A stretch of DNA of 64,000 bases from Breoghania sp. (GTDB lineage: Bacteria; Pseudomonadota; Alphaproteobacteria; Rhizobiales; Stappiaceae), in the NCBI RefSeq assembly GCF_030066895.1, contig NZ_JASJAV010000007.1:1-64000 (forward strand), in the 5' to 3' direction. The position numbers and the translations under genes are program-made. Positions within the stretch are counted from its first letter, which is position 1, and the number at the start of each line of letters is the position of its first letter. This document shows, in pieces, positions 10,444 to 20,886 of the stretch. The notes beneath the pieces were generated by a model. That model saw nothing but the letters and a program-made list of their open reading frames with translations. It was not told the origin of the DNA and did no database searches.

Positions 10444-10894
10444 GTGGCGCATGTCGACTTCCGCAAAGGCTGGGTTTTGTTGCTGCCGTTTGTCCTGGTG
10501 TTCTTTGCGGGACTGGCGGCGGACATCGCGGCGATATTCCTGATCTGCAACCTGCCCTTGATGAAACGCACGTGGGATCAAGGGTGGGCAATGTCGTCTG
10601 CGCTTTGGGCCGCATTGTCGCTCAGCCTGACGGTGCTGATCGGCTCCGTCCTGTCCGGCCTCATCCTGAAGATCGGTCTTCTGGGCAAAGAAGCCTATGT
10701 GCCGGAAAGCTTCCCGATCTTCCTGTTGCGCCCGACGCTGGAATTCTTTCTCGCCATGCTGGCCTCGCTGGCGCTGGCCCTCCTCACGTTCGGTCTCGTG
10801 CGCGGCTCCCTCCGAACTCGTGCAGCGCCTCGCCGTGCCGATGGTGCTGCGCTGGCCGTTCACGGCCCTCTCCCATGTCAAAGACGATACTTGA
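10444..10894 (+). pseudogene. integral membrane protein, C-terminal frameshift
   Basis: GTG start at 10444 (TAG in frame just upstream). Three hydrophobic segments are visible: VLLLPFVLVFFAGLAADIAAIFL (written here in part), LWAALSLSLTVLIGSVLSG and FFLAMLASLALALLTFGLV. Near 10805 the frame is lost; the likely true C-terminus ELVQRLAVPMVLRWPFTAL and SHVKDDT lies in another frame and stops at 10894, 15 bp before truA. As read without correction the frame runs on into truA (to 10941) with a basic nonsense tail. No family recognised. Confidence 0.55.
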
Positions 10895-10909
10895 GAAACA
10901 CGACAAATC

Positions 10910-11647
10910 GTGCCCCGCTACAAGCTCACAATCGAATATGACGGCACCGGCCTCGTCGGCTGGCAGCGCCAGGAAAACGGCATGTCGGTGCAGCAGGCAA
11001 TCGAAGAAGCGATCGCCGCTTTTACCGGCGACACGATCCGCATTCGGGGGGCGGGGCGAACGGATGCAGGCGTGCATGCCACCGGTCAGGTGGCGCATGT
11101 GGATCTGGCGCGCGAATGGGACGCCGACACGGTGCGCGAGGCGACGAACGTGCATCTGAGAGAGCATGCAGTCGCTATCCTCACAGCCGAGCGCGTGACG
11201 GAAGAGTTCGATGCCCGCTTCTCGGCCGTCAAACGCCACTATCTCTATCGCATCATCGACCGTCGCACGCCGCTGGCGCTGGAACGGCATCACGCCTGGC
11301 ACGTGCGTCACCGGCTCGATACGGACGCCATGCACGAGGCCGCGCAAGCCTTCCTCGGCAAACACGACTTCACCACCTTCCGGGCGAGCCAGTGCCAGGC
11401 CAAGAGCCCGATCAAGACGCTCGATGCGTTCTGCGTGGAGCGCTCAGGCGACGTCATCAACCTCACCTACTCCGCACGCTCCTTCCTGCACAATCAGGTC
11501 CGCTCCATGGTCGGAACGCTGAAGCTGGTGGGCGAAGGCAAATGGACGGCGGGGGATCTCAAAAGCGCGCTGGATGCGGCCGACCGAACCCGGTGCGGCC
11601 CGGTCTGTCCGCCCGACGGTCTCTACCTGGCGCGCGTCGATTACTGA
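10910..11647 (+). CDS. truA: tRNA pseudouridine(38-40) synthase
   Basis: Isomerises uridines 38-40 in the tRNA anticodon arm. Intact, 245 residues, GTG start. Hallmarks: [18 protein letters not shown] at the N-terminus, the catalytic aspartate in [44 protein letters not shown], and the C-terminal [14 protein letters not shown]. Length and all motifs are normal for the family. It converges with a membrane-protein gene on the other strand. Confidence 0.97.
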   Translation: MPRYKLTIEYDGTGLVGWQRQENGMSVQQAIEEAIAAFTGDTIRIRGAGRTDAGVHATGQVAHVDLAREWDADTVREATNVHLREHAVAILTAERVTEEFDARFSAVKRHYLYRIIDRRTPLALERHHAWHVRHRLDTDAMHEAAQAFLGKHDFTTFRASQCQAKSPIKTLDAFCVERSGDVINLTYSARSFLHNQVRSMVGTLKLVGEGKWTAGDLKSALDAADRTRCGPVCPPDGLYLARVDY

Positions 11648-11655
11648 GCCTCAGC

Positions 11656-12249
11656 TCACAGGCTGACGAGCTGGCTGTAGGCGAGCGAAATCACCGTGGA
11701 GAGCACGGTATCGAGCACAACGATGCCGATCGCAAACGAGATGCTCGCCTCCAGCGCAACGCGCGCGACCCGAAACCGGAAATAGAAGCCGATGCCGGTT
11801 GCCGCCAGCGACAGGAAGGTGAAGCCGTCGATCCCGACGATCCCGGCCCCGTAAATCAGAGCCGCGATCAGCAGCGGCAGCGACACGATCAATTCGCACC
11901 AGTTGTGCACCACCACGAAGCCCACATAGTGCGCGGAGATCCCCAACGGGCGGGCCAGCAGGGCCAGCAACAGCGGGAAGAGGAACCAGTCGAGCAGCAG
12001 GCGCACGATCTGGATCCCGTAGAAGGTCTGCGAGGCCAGATGCTCCGCCCCCGGGATCTGATCGATGGCGATCTGCAGTTGAATGCCGGAGACGATCAGA
12101 TAGGCGATCAGAAGCGGCACGACGATCAGAAACGAGCGCCAGAATCCTGAAACCGACAGGTCGAATCCCCGAAGTCCCTGCGGATTTCCCTTGAAGATCT
12201 CCCAGGCTCCGGCGAGCAAACTGCGGATTTCAGCGCCACTGAACAGCAT
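11656..12249 (-). CDS. multi-pass inner membrane protein
   Basis: Intact 197-residue frame. At least four hydrophobic segments (for example SFLIVVPLLIAYLIVSGI, LLLDWFLFPLLLALLAR, ELIVSLPLLIAALIYGAG, SFAIGIVVLDTVLSTVIS). The opening region MLFSGAEIRSLLAGAWEIFKG is amphipathic. No enzymatic motif. It lies 3 bp downstream of dapE on the same strand and may be co-transcribed with it. I recognise the general look of small alphaproteobacterial membrane proteins found next to dapE, but cannot assign a function. Confidence 0.7.
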   Translation of the reverse strand: MLFSGAEIRSLLAGAWEIFKGNPQGLRGFDLSVSGFWRSFLIVVPLLIAYLIVSGIQLQIAIDQIPGAEHLASQTFYGIQIVRLLLDWFLFPLLLALLARPLGISAHYVGFVVVHNWCELIVSLPLLIAALIYGAGIVGIDGFTFLSLAATGIGFYFRFRVARVALEASISFAIGIVVLDTVLSTVISLAYSQLVSL

Positions 12250-12252
12250 GCA

Positions 12253-13452
12253 TCACGCCTTGAAATAATCGGACAGGAAGCGTCGATAGATGGAGGCCAG
12301 CTTCTCGAGATCCTCCACCGACACGTGCTCGTTCACCTGGTGCATGGTCTGCCCGACGAGGCCGAACTCGACCACCGGGCAGTAATTCTTGATGAAGCGG
12401 GCATCCGAGGTACCACCGCCGGTGGAAAGCTCCGGCTTGCGCCCGATTTCCGCTTCCACCGCCGCGCTCAGCGTTTCGATCAGGGTCTTGTCGTTGGTCA
12501 GGCAGCTGTCGCTACCGTCCTCGCGAAATTCCAGTGTGTAGCGGACCGTATTGCCCGCCACCTCGCGCAGCACCTCTTCAAGACGACGGGACAGGGTCTC
12601 GCGCGACCAGGTATCGTTGAAGCGCACGTTGAACCGCGCCTGTACCTTTTCCGGGATAACGTTGGTCGCCAGATTGCCGGTATCGATGGTGACGAATTCC
12701 AGATTGGAGGGCTGGAAGCGATCGTTGCCCTCATCCAGAACGAGCTCATTGAGCGCGCCGTACAAACGCATCATGCCCGGGATCGGGTTTTCGGCCAGAT
12801 GGGGATAGGCAACATGGCCCTGCTTGCCAGTGACGGTGATCGTGCCGGTAAGAGACCCACGACGACCGACCTTGATCGCCTCGCCCAGATGGTTCGGATT
12901 GGTCGGCTCGCCGACGATGCAGGCATCGAACCGTTCGCCGCGCTCCTTGCACCATTCCATCAGCCGGACAGTGCCATTGACGGCGGGGCCTTCCTCGTCA
13001 CCGGTGATCAGGAACGAGATCGTGCCGGGAAGTTCATTCGTTTCGTCTGCAAGATAGTCAAGTGCAGCCGCGGCAAAGGCTGCCACGCCGCCCTTCATAT
13101 CGACTGTACCGCGGCCATAGAGGACACCGTCAGCGATCTCGCCGGAGAAAGGCGCATGGTCCCAGCTTCCCTCATCCCCCGGCGGCACGACGTCCGTGTG
13201 CCCGGCAAAGGCGACGTGCGGAGCGCCCGACCCGATCTTGGCGAAGAGGTTCTCCACGTCCGGCGTTCCCGGTGCGGAGAAGGTCACGCGATGCACCTCG
13301 AACCCGGCCGCTTCCAGGATCCCCGCCAGATAGGCAAGCGCTCCGCCCTCTTGCGGCGTCACACTGGGGCAACGGACGAGATCACGGGTGATTTGGACCG
13401 GCGCCGACAGGTTCCGGTCGTTGGAAACGGCGTCGGTTGAAGGAGCAGACAT
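12253..13452 (-). CDS. dapE: succinyl-diaminopimelate desuccinylase
   Basis: M20 zinc peptidase family enzyme that releases L,L-diaminopimelate for lysine and peptidoglycan. Intact, 399 residues from ATG at 13452; the frame is open further upstream but that part overlaps the neighbour. Zinc-site and catalytic motifs: FAGHTDVVPPGD, YGRGTVDMKGGVAAF, ITGDEEGPAVNGT (general base Glu), CIVGEPTNPNHLG, and STGGGTSDARF. Ligand His in NEHVSVEDLEKL at the C-terminus. It follows a DUF805 gene on the same strand and precedes a membrane protein. dapD lies 2.1 kb away on the same strand. Confidence 0.96.
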   Translation of the reverse strand: MSAPSTDAVSNDRNLSAPVQITRDLVRCPSVTPQEGGALAYLAGILEAAGFEVHRVTFSAPGTPDVENLFAKIGSGAPHVAFAGHTDVVPPGDEGSWDHAPFSGEIADGVLYGRGTVDMKGGVAAFAAAALDYLADETNELPGTISFLITGDEEGPAVNGTVRLMEWCKERGERFDACIVGEPTNPNHLGEAIKVGRRGSLTGTITVTGKQGHVAYPHLAENPIPGMMRLYGALNELVLDEGNDRFQPSNLEFVTIDTGNLATNVIPEKVQARFNVRFNDTWSRETLSRRLEEVLREVAGNTVRYTLEFREDGSDSCLTNDKTLIETLSAAVEAEIGRKPELSTGGGTSDARFIKNYCPVVEFGLVGQTMHQVNEHVSVEDLEKLASIYRRFLSDYFKA

Positions 13453-13489
13453 GAGAGATCCTGACGGATTGGAAAGACGGGCAGACGGC

Positions 13490-13912
13490 TCAATATGACG
13501 GCCTGTCGGGGCCGGGGCCGAAGCGGTTCGATCCGGGATCGCCCGGGACCAGCCCCATATACAATGCAAACAGCAGGTTGGCGAACGGAACCATCCAGAC
13601 CAGCGCCGCGATGCCGGACCAACCGTGGTCGCGACAGCGCTTGGCAATCAGAACCACAGCCGACCATTCGAACGGCAGAATCGACAGCAGCACGTTGATG
13701 CTGGCGCCCGTCATGCGCAGCTCTTGAAGAGTGCTGTCAGGATTGGTCTCGATGACCAAGCTCGCTTCCCAGGCGCGCCCGAGCACGAACATGACGGAAA
13801 GCACCACCGCGAAAGAAAGCCAGTAGACCTGGCGCGAGATGCGCCCGCTCGGGCTGAAAAACAGCCAGAGCATCTCCTTCAGGCCGGCAGGCGTCGGAGG
13901 AGGATCCGTCAT
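13490..13912 (-). CDS. DUF805 family membrane protein
   Basis: Intact 140-residue frame, ATG at 13912. The pattern LWLFFSPSGRISRQVYWLSF, followed by hydrophobic stretches and then AKRCRDHGWSGIAALVWMVPFA (given in part), is the DUF805 signature (GRxxRxxFW and a later R-R/H-D-x-G-x-S-G motif). Three to four membrane spans. Family function is unknown. It sits 37 bp upstream of dapE on the same strand. Confidence 0.8.
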   Translation of the reverse strand: MTDPPPTPAGLKEMLWLFFSPSGRISRQVYWLSFAVVLSVMFVLGRAWEASLVIETNPDSTLQELRMTGASINVLLSILPFEWSAVVLIAKRCRDHGWSGIAALVWMVPFANLLFALYMGLVPGDPGSNRFGPGPDRPSY

Positions 13913-13985
13913 GGGGCATTGATCCTGAGAATGAATGCGACGGGAGCGGACGCGAAACGCCCATCCTCACCGTCGCTGGCAAAAG

Positions 13986-14785
13986 TTACCTATTGTCGTT
14001 GAGGGCCGGACTCAAGAGGCTTGTTTCATTGAGTTTGTGCCGGACCAACGTTTCCGCCCCGTCCGGCAGTGACGGATGGATCGATCACACCGATCCCGCG
14101 TTCCGAATCCACCATCCACTCCGGCAGCATGACCGCGCCGACCCCGGTCTCCATGGCCGCCCGGGCGCCGGAAAGCGTGGCGATCCGCACGATCGTCGGT
14201 TTACCGCCGAAATGGGACATGATCGTCGCGATCTCCGGCAACTCGTCGAGGTCGCGCTCATAGGCAATATAGCCCGCCAGACGCCGATCCATTCGCCCGG
14301 CCAACACGAACCGGATGCGTCCGAGACGACGGGCCATCAGTTTTCCGCGTTCGGGATGATGCAATCGAATGGCGATATCGACCTCGCGACGGGCAAGTGA
14401 GGAGACTTCGTTCGTGCCGATCAGTTCCAAAACCAGATTGGGATGGCGCTCGGCAAACTGGGCCAGGCGCGGCGCGATCAGATGTTCGATCACGCACAGG
14501 ATCGAACTCACGCGCACCGTTCCGCGAAGCGTGTCGGCATGCGACCCGGCAATCGGCCAACGCGCGTTCCATCGCCTCGGCCGCCGCCACGATGGCAAGC
14601 CCGGCGGCATTGGCAACGAGCCTTCGGTCCTCGCGGCGAAACAGCGTCGATCCGGCGAGACATTCGGCAGCCGCCAGACGGCGTGCCACGGTCGTCTCAT
14701 TGACCTGCAAGCGGCGTGCGGCGGCCGCAATCGTGCCCACACGGGCAACGACCAGAACCAGATGATGATCGTTCCAGGTCAACAC
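13986..14785 (-). pseudogene. LysR-type transcriptional regulator, frameshifted
   Basis: ATG at 14785; N-terminal winged helix-turn-helix with TIAAAARRLQVNETTVARRLAA. An inserted T near 14548 shifts the frame; the effector-binding domain continues as HADTLRGTVRVSS, LVLELIGTNEVSSLARREVD and VGAVMLPEWMVDSERG. A second shift near 14085 replaces the expected tail (LPDGAETL) with nonsense, and the restored frame would stop at 13986. It is divergent from the isochorismatase-like gene, a classic LysR-target arrangement, so it probably controlled that hydrolase. Both lesions would inactivate it. Confidence 0.8.
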
Positions 14786-14883
14786 CCCTGCATATTCGCA
14801 GGTTTAATCGGCACAAGCGAGGCGTTTTCGCGGATGGTCCGGCCGCTTAAGGTGAGGAAACAGCGCAATACGAGTTTTTCAAT

Positions 14884-15495
14884 ATGTCCTCCAGTTTTCA
14901 AGAGACACCGAGAACCCTTCGCGATCTTGCAGGGGTCTCGGAATGGACGCGGACGGAACCGGAGGGCGCGGCGGTTCTCATCATCGATGCGCAAGAAGAA
15001 TACCGCTCCGGGGAGCTGGCGCTCGGTGACGTGACCCTGGCGCTGCAGGAAATCTCCCGTCTGCGCTCACGCGCAAAAGAGCGCAGGCTCCCGGTCATTC
15101 ACATTCACCATATCGGCAGTCGCGGCGAACTGTTCGATCCGGAGACGCGCAGCGGGACGTTCTGCTCCGAAGCAGAACCGTTGGCGGGAGAAACCGTGAT
15201 CGACAAGAGGTTGCCCAATGCCTTTGCCGGCACGGACCTGGCCGAGCGGATTTCCGCGCTCGACACACGACGCCTGATCGTGGCCGGGTTCATGACACAT
15301 ATGTGCGTCTCATCGACCGTCCGCGCCACATTGGATCTGGGGTTGGAATCGGCGATCGTGGCGAATGCGTGCGCGACGAGAGCACTGCCGAGCCACGAGG
15401 GCGGCGTGATATCGGCGAACGACCTTCACGCGGCCTCTCTGGCCGCCCTCTCCGACCGCTTCGCGCATATCCTGCCCGATGCGGCCGCGATCTGA
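14884..15495 (+). CDS. cysteine hydrolase of the isochorismatase family
   Basis: Intact, 203 residues. The fold's catalytic triad can be placed: Asp in VLIIDAQEEY, Lys in VIDKRLPNAF, and nucleophilic Cys in GFMTHMCVSSTVRAT. Such enzymes hydrolyse amides (nicotinamidase-like), carbamates or vinyl ethers; the substrate here is open. Divergently transcribed from a broken LysR regulator with about 100 bp between them, where a LysR-type operator is expected. Followed by a perfect hairpin at 15501-15526. Confidence 0.85.
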   Translation: MSSSFQETPRTLRDLAGVSEWTRTEPEGAAVLIIDAQEEYRSGELALGDVTLALQEISRLRSRAKERRLPVIHIHHIGSRGELFDPETRSGTFCSEAEPLAGETVIDKRLPNAFAGTDLAERISALDTRRLIVAGFMTHMCVSSTVRATLDLGLESAIVANACATRALPSHEGGVISANDLHAASLAALSDRFAHILPDAAAI

Positions 15496-15500
15496 TCGTC

Positions 15501-15526
15501 GTTTCCACGCGCTGACGCGTGGAAAC
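15501..15526 (+). terminator. perfect 11-bp hairpin after the isochorismatase-like gene
   Basis: GTTTCCACGCG (15501-15511), loop CTGA, then the exact complement CGCGTGGAAAC (15516-15526), starting 5 bp after the stop codon. No strong T-run follows, so termination efficiency is uncertain; because the next gene is convergent it may act in both directions. Confidence 0.6.
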
Positions 15527-15596
15527 GGTTTGATGAAAAGGGGTTGCCCCTTGCGTCGACCGTGCCATCCTGAATGGCAGCGGCCTTGGAGAGACC

Positions 15597-16451
15597 TCAG
15601 TCCCGCAGGAGATCGTTGATCGACGTCTTGGAGCGGGTCTTGGCGTCGACGCGTTTGACGATGACGGCGCAATAGAGGCTCGGGCCAGGTGTGCCGTCAG
15701 ACAGCGGCTTGCCCGGCATGGCGCCGGGAACGACCACCGAGTAGGATGGCACCTTGCCGATATGGATCTCGCCGGTGGTGCGATCGACGATCTTGGTGGA
15801 GGCGCCGATGAAGACGCCCATGGAGATCACCGCACCTTCGCCGACGGTCACGCCTTCGACGATTTCGGAGCGCGCTCCGATGAAGCAATTGTCCTCGATG
15901 ATTACCGGACCGGCCTGCAGCGGCTCAAGAACGCCGCCAATACCGACGCCGCCGGACAGGTGAACGTCCTTGCCGATCTGGGCGCAGGAGCCGACCGTCA
16001 CCCAGGTATCGACCATGGTGCCGATGTCGACATAGGCACCGAGATTGACGAAGGACGGCATCACCACCACACCCGGCGCGATATAGGCGGAGCGGCGCAC
16101 GATGCAGTTGGGAACGGCCCGGAAACCGGCCTCCTCGAACTCGGGCGTGCCCCAGCCCTCGAACTTAGAGGGGACCTTGTCCCACCAGGTTGCGTCGCCC
16201 GGTCCGCCTTTGATGGCGGTCATCGGGTTCAGGCGGAAGGACAGCAGCACGGCCTTCTTCAGCCACTGGTTGACGACCCAGTCACCGTCGACTTTCTCGG
16301 CCACACGCGCCTTGCCCTTGTCGAGCAGGTCGAGCGCGGCTTCCACCGCATCACGGACCTCACCCTGGGTCGAAGTGCCGATATTGGCACGGTCGTCAAA
16401 GGCGGCGTCGATGGTCGCCTGCAGCGCAGCAAAGTCGGAATTGGCACTCAT
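15597..16451 (-). CDS. dapD: 2,3,4,5-tetrahydropyridine-2,6-dicarboxylate N-succinyltransferase
   Basis: Succinylates tetrahydrodipicolinate in the DAP/lysine pathway; its product line is completed by DapE nearby. Intact, 284 residues, ATG at 16451. Left-handed beta-helix hexapeptide repeats are clear ([58 protein letters not shown]). N-terminal helical domain with [19 protein letters not shown]. Length and repeat number are typical for the DapD trimer. Confidence 0.97.
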   Translation of the reverse strand: MSANSDFAALQATIDAAFDDRANIGTSTQGEVRDAVEAALDLLDKGKARVAEKVDGDWVVNQWLKKAVLLSFRLNPMTAIKGGPGDATWWDKVPSKFEGWGTPEFEEAGFRAVPNCIVRRSAYIAPGVVVMPSFVNLGAYVDIGTMVDTWVTVGSCAQIGKDVHLSGGVGIGGVLEPLQAGPVIIEDNCFIGARSEIVEGVTVGEGAVISMGVFIGASTKIVDRTTGEIHIGKVPSYSVVVPGAMPGKPLSDGTPGPSLYCAVIVKRVDAKTRSKTSINDLLRD

Positions 16452-16633
16452 GAGTCGAAAATTCTCCGAAACGGCCTGATGGAGGGATCAGCGCGGGAGA
16501 AAAGCCGTCGCGGACCGTGAAGTCAATACGCCAGTAGGCCCACAAGGCCGGGTAAATCGGCATAGCGCGCACTGGACGTACCACAACGGCCGTCCTAAAC
16601 GAAGGGCTCTTTTCCCAAGGCCAGACCCCTCCT

Positions 16634-17540
16634 ATGGAATTGTGGATCCCCATCACGATCGCTGCCGCCTTTTTTTTCAGGACCTGCGCTCGGCCCTGCA
16701 AAAACACCTCAAGGGACGGCTCGGGACGACGGGCGCGACCTTCGTGCGGTTCGGATACGGCTTTCCTTTCGCCACCGCCTACGTGGCCTTCCTGCATCTG
16801 GTTCTGGGGCATGCCCTGCCGACGGCCAACATTCCCTTCGCGCTTGCAAGCATGGCGGGTGGACTGGCGCAGATCTTCGCGACCTTCCTGCTCGTCCACC
16901 TCTTCTCCTATCGCAACTTCGCGGTGGGCACGGCCTATTCCAAGATCGAGCCCGTACAGGCTGCGATATTCGGCCTGGTGATCCTAGGCGAGACGATCAC
17001 GCTGTCCACCACGCTCGCCATTGTGCTAGGCGTTGCCGGAGTGATCGTCATATCTACCGCACGTCAGACGCTTTCCTGGCGCACGCTCGTTGCCTCGCTC
17101 ATTGCGCGCCCGGCGCTGATCGGACTGACGTCGGCCGCGCTCTTCGGCGCTTCGGCCGTCTGCTATCGTGCGGCCTCCCTGTCGCTCGGCGGCCCCGACT
17201 ATCTCATGAAGGCGGCGTTCACGCTGGGCTTCGTCACGGTCTTTCAGACCGCCGTGATGGGAATATGGATGAGAAAGCGCGAGCCTTGCCCATTGGCGTA
17301 TCGCCGTCTGGGTCGGACTCGTCGGCGTCACCGCATCCGCCGGTTGGTTCGCCGCCATGACGCTGCAGAAGGTAGCCTATGTGCGGATGCTAGCGCAGAT
17401 CGAACTGGTCTTCACCTTCGCGACCTTCGCGGCCTCGGTCTTCGTGTTTCGCGAAGCGATCAACCGCAAGGAAGTGATCGGCTGCGTGCTGATCGTCGGC
17501 TCGATCGTCCTGCTGCTGACCGCGCTAGAGCGGATCAGCC
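16634..17540 (+). pseudogene. EamA/DMT family permease, frameshifted
   Basis: Starts MELWIPITIAAAF at 16634, then an eight-T homopolymer near 16672 shifts the frame. The body continues in the next frame: LRSALQKHLKGRLGTTGATF, then hydrophobic repeats (LAQIFATFLLVHLFSYRNF, AVGTAYSKIEPVQAAIFGL, LAIVLGVAGVIVIST). A second shift near 17285 returns it to the first frame: HWRIAVWVGLVGVTASAGW, VRMLAQIELVFTFATFAASV, FVFREAINRKEVIGCVLIV. About ten membrane spans in the EamA two-repeat layout. The exact end is uncertain because it overlaps the end of convergent queF. Transported substrate unknown. Confidence 0.75.
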
Positions 17541-18005
17541 CCGGCCGCGATAGGACGGCACGCCCTGATCGGGGATCCAGACGCCTTTCAGCGGCTCGCC
17601 ACTTTGCCAGAACACGTCGATCGGAATACCGCCGCGCGGATACCAGTACCCGCCGATCCGAAGCCAGCGCGGGGCCAGCCGATCGACGAGCCGCCGGGCG
17701 ATGGCGACCGTGCAGTTCTCGTGGAACGCACCGCGGTTGCGGAACGAGGTCAGGAACAGCTTCAGCGACTTCGCTTCCACAAGCCACTGATCCGGCACGT
17801 AGTCGATGACGGTATGGGCGAAATCCGGCTGACCCGTCACCGGGCAGAGCGAGGTGAATTCCGGATAGACGAAGCGCGTGACGTAATCGGTATCGACGTG
17901 TGGATTGGGCACGCGGTCGAGAACGGCGTTTTCGGGATCGCTCGGGGCCTGGGTCGTGGGGCCGGGATCGGAGGGGTCAGAGGAGATGAAGGAATTCCGG
18001 ATCAA
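17535..18005 (-). CDS. queF: NADPH-dependent 7-cyano-7-deazaguanine reductase
   Basis: Reduces preQ0 to preQ1 in queuosine synthesis. Intact 156 residues, the short YkvM-type form. Catalytic Cys and Asp are in [20 protein letters not shown]; the family signature [21 protein letters not shown] is visible in part ([19 protein letters not shown]), followed by [12 protein letters not shown] at 18005. It converges with the DMT permease gene, and the 3' ends overlap slightly. Confidence 0.95.
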   Translation of the reverse strand: MIRNSFISSDPSDPGPTTQAPSDPENAVLDRVPNPHVDTDYVTRFVYPEFTSLCPVTGQPDFAHTVIDYVPDQWLVEAKSLKLFLTSFRNRGAFHENCTVAIARRLVDRLAPRWLRIGGYWYPRGGIPIDVFWQSGEPLKGVWIPDQGVPSYRGRG

Positions 18006-18084
18006 GTGTCATCGAAAAGCAATAAGCACACATGCCGGATCCCCGCATCAAAAGCAAGGCGAAGCGGGATTGTGCTGCGCGCGT

Positions 18085-19246
18085 TCAGCCGACCTTCATC
18101 GCCGTTGCCAGGAAGGCGTTCAGGTCTGACCTGATCTTCTGGAGATATTCGACCTGGTCGGAGAGAGAGCCCGAGGCATGCAGCACCTGGGCGCTGATTT
18201 CCGCGGTTCCCTCATTGGCGGTGCGCACGGCGCTGATACCGGCGGTAATGTTGCCCGCGCCACGTTCGGCTTCCTCCACATTGCGCGCGATCTCGCCGGT
18301 GGCAGAATTCTGCTGTTCCACGGCGGAGGTAATGGCGCTAGATATGTCGCTCACCTTCTCGATCGCCTCGCTGATTCCCGCGTTGGCAACGACGGCATTG
18401 CCCGTCACCTCCTGCAGGGAGAGAATCTCGTCACTGATTTCCTTGGTCGCCGTCACGGTCTGACCCGCAAGAGCCTTCACTTCGTGGGCGACGATCGCAA
18501 AGCCGCGCCCCATCTCTCCGGCACGCGCAGCCTCTATCGTCGCGTTGAGCGCGAGCAGGTTGGTCTGGGCGGCGATATCGTTGATGAGCTGGACGACGAC
18601 CCCGATGCGTTGCGACATCTCCGACAGTCCGTCGATCTCGCGGTTCATGGCGTGCGACTTCTCCACCGTGCCGCGCGCGATCTCCGCCGCATTCATGACT
18701 TGACGGTTGATCTCGCCGATGGAGCCGGTGAGTTCCTCGGTCGTATCGGCGACATTGCGCATGTTGGCGGCAGCTTCCTCCGCGCCCGAGGAGACATCGA
18801 GCGAACGGCCGCTCGCCGCTTCGCTGGCGCGTGCCATTTCACCCGAAGCCGACTTCAGTTCCCCTGTCGCCCCATCGAGCCGGTCCACCGTCTCGTGCAA
18901 TCGCTCCTTGTAGCCGCGTTGCCAGATCGCGGAAAGTCTCGTGACGATCGCGGATCTTGTCGGTCGCGGCATTGATGCTGCGCGTCGCCGCGCCGAACGC
19001 GCCGACCATGCCTTTTTCAGAAATCAGCCGGAAGTGCTTGTTCTGACCGACATAGTCGAGACAGGCCTTGGATTCCCGTAAGTAAGCATCGGTCCGGTCG
19101 ATCAACAGGTTGATCGCATGAATCAATTCGCCGAGATCACCGATCTCGTCGATGTTGAGAATACGCGCCTCGAAATCGCCGTTGGCCACCGCCCTGCAAA
19201 CCTCGGCCGCCTTGCGCAACGATACGCGTTTCGTCCTGAAAAACAT
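18085..19246 (-). pseudogene. cytoplasmic methyl-accepting chemotaxis protein, frameshifted
   Basis: ATG at 19246 (MFFRTKRVSLRKAAEVCR), no membrane segment. The first 110 residues form a HAMP/helical region ([40 protein letters not shown]). The frame is lost near 18917, where one base is extra, and the signalling domain follows in another frame: the hairpin tip [20 protein letters not shown] and [18 protein letters not shown] match the MCP consensus. It ends ATAMKVG. It is 29 bp downstream of a PAS-domain gene; together they look like a split aerotaxis (Aer-type) receptor. Confidence 0.85.
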
Positions 19247-19275
19247 CGTAATCTCGTCCTGTCCTTGATCAGACC

Positions 19276-19830
19276 TCAAGCAGCCTTGCCATGTTTGCCG
19301 GGGGCGGTGAGAGAGGCGATGAATTCGTCGTAATCGAGACCGGTTCCGGCGATCGTGTCGACCAGCATCTTGTAGCCCGCAGCGAGCTGTTCCTTGCCGT
19401 TGACATGCCGGGCTTCTTCTTCGCAAAGCGCACGGTAGAGAGGAATGATCGGATCTTCGAGGACATGGCGGTCCGGGACGCGGCGGTTGGAGCGGTAGCC
19501 GATCATCTTGCCGAAAAGGTCGTAGCTGGGCGTGACATGGGCAAAGACCCAGTAGTGATCCCCGTTCTTCGCCCGGTTGACCACATAGCCGAAGATCTCC
19601 TGACCCGCCTCGATCGTGTCCCAGAGAAACTTTAAGATCGCGCGCGGCATCTGGAGGTGGCGGATGATGCCGTGCGGCTGCCCCAGAAGTTCGGATTCAC
19701 GATACCCCGCCACATTCAAAAACGTCCGATTTGCGTAAGTTATGCGTCCCTTGAGATCCGTCTTGCTGACGATCACGTCGTTCTCATCGAAAAACCGTTC
19801 TACTCCCATCAGAGACAGCGATTTCGTCAT
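19276..19830 (-). CDS. PAS domain protein, likely aerotaxis/redox sensor
   Basis: Intact 184 residues from ATG at 19830. The PAS region VIVSKTDLKGRITYANRTFL, GYRESELLGQPHGIIRH, MPRAILKFLWDTIEAGQEIF and NGDHYWVFAHVTPSYD closely follows the FAD-binding PAS of Aer, including NRAKNGDHYWV. Aer-like proteins have NIIRHPDMPR where this has GIIRHLQMPR. No HAMP or signalling domain in the same chain; the MCP gene just downstream would supply it. C-terminal 60 residues are helical and uncharacterised. Confidence 0.8.
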   Translation of the reverse strand: MTKSLSLMGVERFFDENDVIVSKTDLKGRITYANRTFLNVAGYRESELLGQPHGIIRHLQMPRAILKFLWDTIEAGQEIFGYVVNRAKNGDHYWVFAHVTPSYDLFGKMIGYRSNRRVPDRHVLEDPIIPLYRALCEEEARHVNGKEQLAAGYKMLVDTIAGTGLDYDEFIASLTAPGKHGKAA

Positions 19831-20216
19831 ATTCCCTCCCCACATCCTTTTTCTAAAGAGACATAAAGCGTTACTTGGACGCTCTACCCCATGAATTAAC
19901 TCTAATCCCGTTGCGTAAAATTATGTTAATTCGCAATATATTTAGGACTACGTAATAAATAATATTTATATTTACTAATGCTGGATTGAGAGATGCTCGG
20001 AACGCACTTGTCCCGCGCCTCCCGAACGCGCCTTATCGATTGCCGAATGCGGGACAGAAATATGGACACGCCTCACCGGCCGCGCACGATGACATGCACA
20101 GAAGGAGATCTCGACGCGGGTGGAGACTGGTCGCGGCGCCGCGCCCGGGGCCCTCTGTGCGGCCCTGCGTCCTGACGAAACGGAGATAGTTTATCTTGGA
20201 GCGGTTACGCCGGTGC
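19831..20216. other. intergenic region, AT-rich in part
   Basis: Holds the upstream region of the PAS/MCP pair (minus strand) and the 3' flank of def. The stretch 19880-19985 is markedly AT-rich (several AATATTTA-like runs), unlike the flanks. A 60-residue frame at 19993-20175 has no recognisable content. No promoter, RNA or repeat could be identified. Confidence 0.4.
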
Positions 20217-20744
20217 TCAGGCGCTGGCGCGCTGCTTTTCGTGGCGTGCCTGCTTGGCGAACTTCTTCACCACGCGCTCACGCTTCAGCCGTGAGATGTG
20301 ATCGATGAACAGAACGCCGTTCAGGTGGTCGATCTCATGCTGGAGACAGGTCGCCGGCAGGCCATCGGCCTCCAGCTCGCATTCATTGCCCTCGCGATCG
20401 AGGAACTTCACCCGAACCTTGGCCGGACGTTCCACATCCTCGTAATATTCGGGGATGGAGAGGCACCCTTCCCGGTAGACGGACTTGTCCTCCGACGACC
20501 AGACGATTTCCGGATTGATGAAAACCTTCGGGTCCTTGGGCTGATCGTCCTTGGCGACGTCGAGCACCAGCAACCGCTTCGGGATGGCAATCTGGATTGC
20601 CGCCAGACCAATGCCCGGTGCATCGTACATGGTCTCGAGCATATCGTCAGCGAGCTGACGAATATCGCCGTCCACCTTTTCAATCGGCTTGGAGATCTGA
20701 CGCAGCATGGCGTCGGGGAGGAGGAGGATGTCGCGTTTGGCCAT
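20217..20744 (-). CDS. def: peptide deformylase
   Basis: Removes the formyl group from nascent proteins. Intact, 175 residues. All three motifs are present: motif 1 GIGLAAIQI, motif 2 [16 protein letters not shown] with the metal-ligand Cys, motif 3 [16 protein letters not shown] with two His ligands and the catalytic Glu. In many Hyphomicrobiales def is directly upstream of fmt; here the two are 11 kb apart and on opposite strands. Confidence 0.97.
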   Translation of the reverse strand: MAKRDILLLPDAMLRQISKPIEKVDGDIRQLADDMLETMYDAPGIGLAAIQIAIPKRLLVLDVAKDDQPKDPKVFINPEIVWSSEDKSVYREGCLSIPEYYEDVERPAKVRVKFLDREGNECELEADGLPATCLQHEIDHLNGVLFIDHISRLKRERVVKKFAKQARHEKQRASA

Positions 20745-20886
20745 GAACCATCAGATAGGGGATCTGAAGCCGGCGGTCAATCTCGAGATATACGGAAACA
20801 GGCTGAAAACGGCGAAAAACACGCCGTCCGTAAGTTGAAGGAGATGCCCCGGACCGGGGGCTCGGGACATCAATTCCTGTCTGCGA

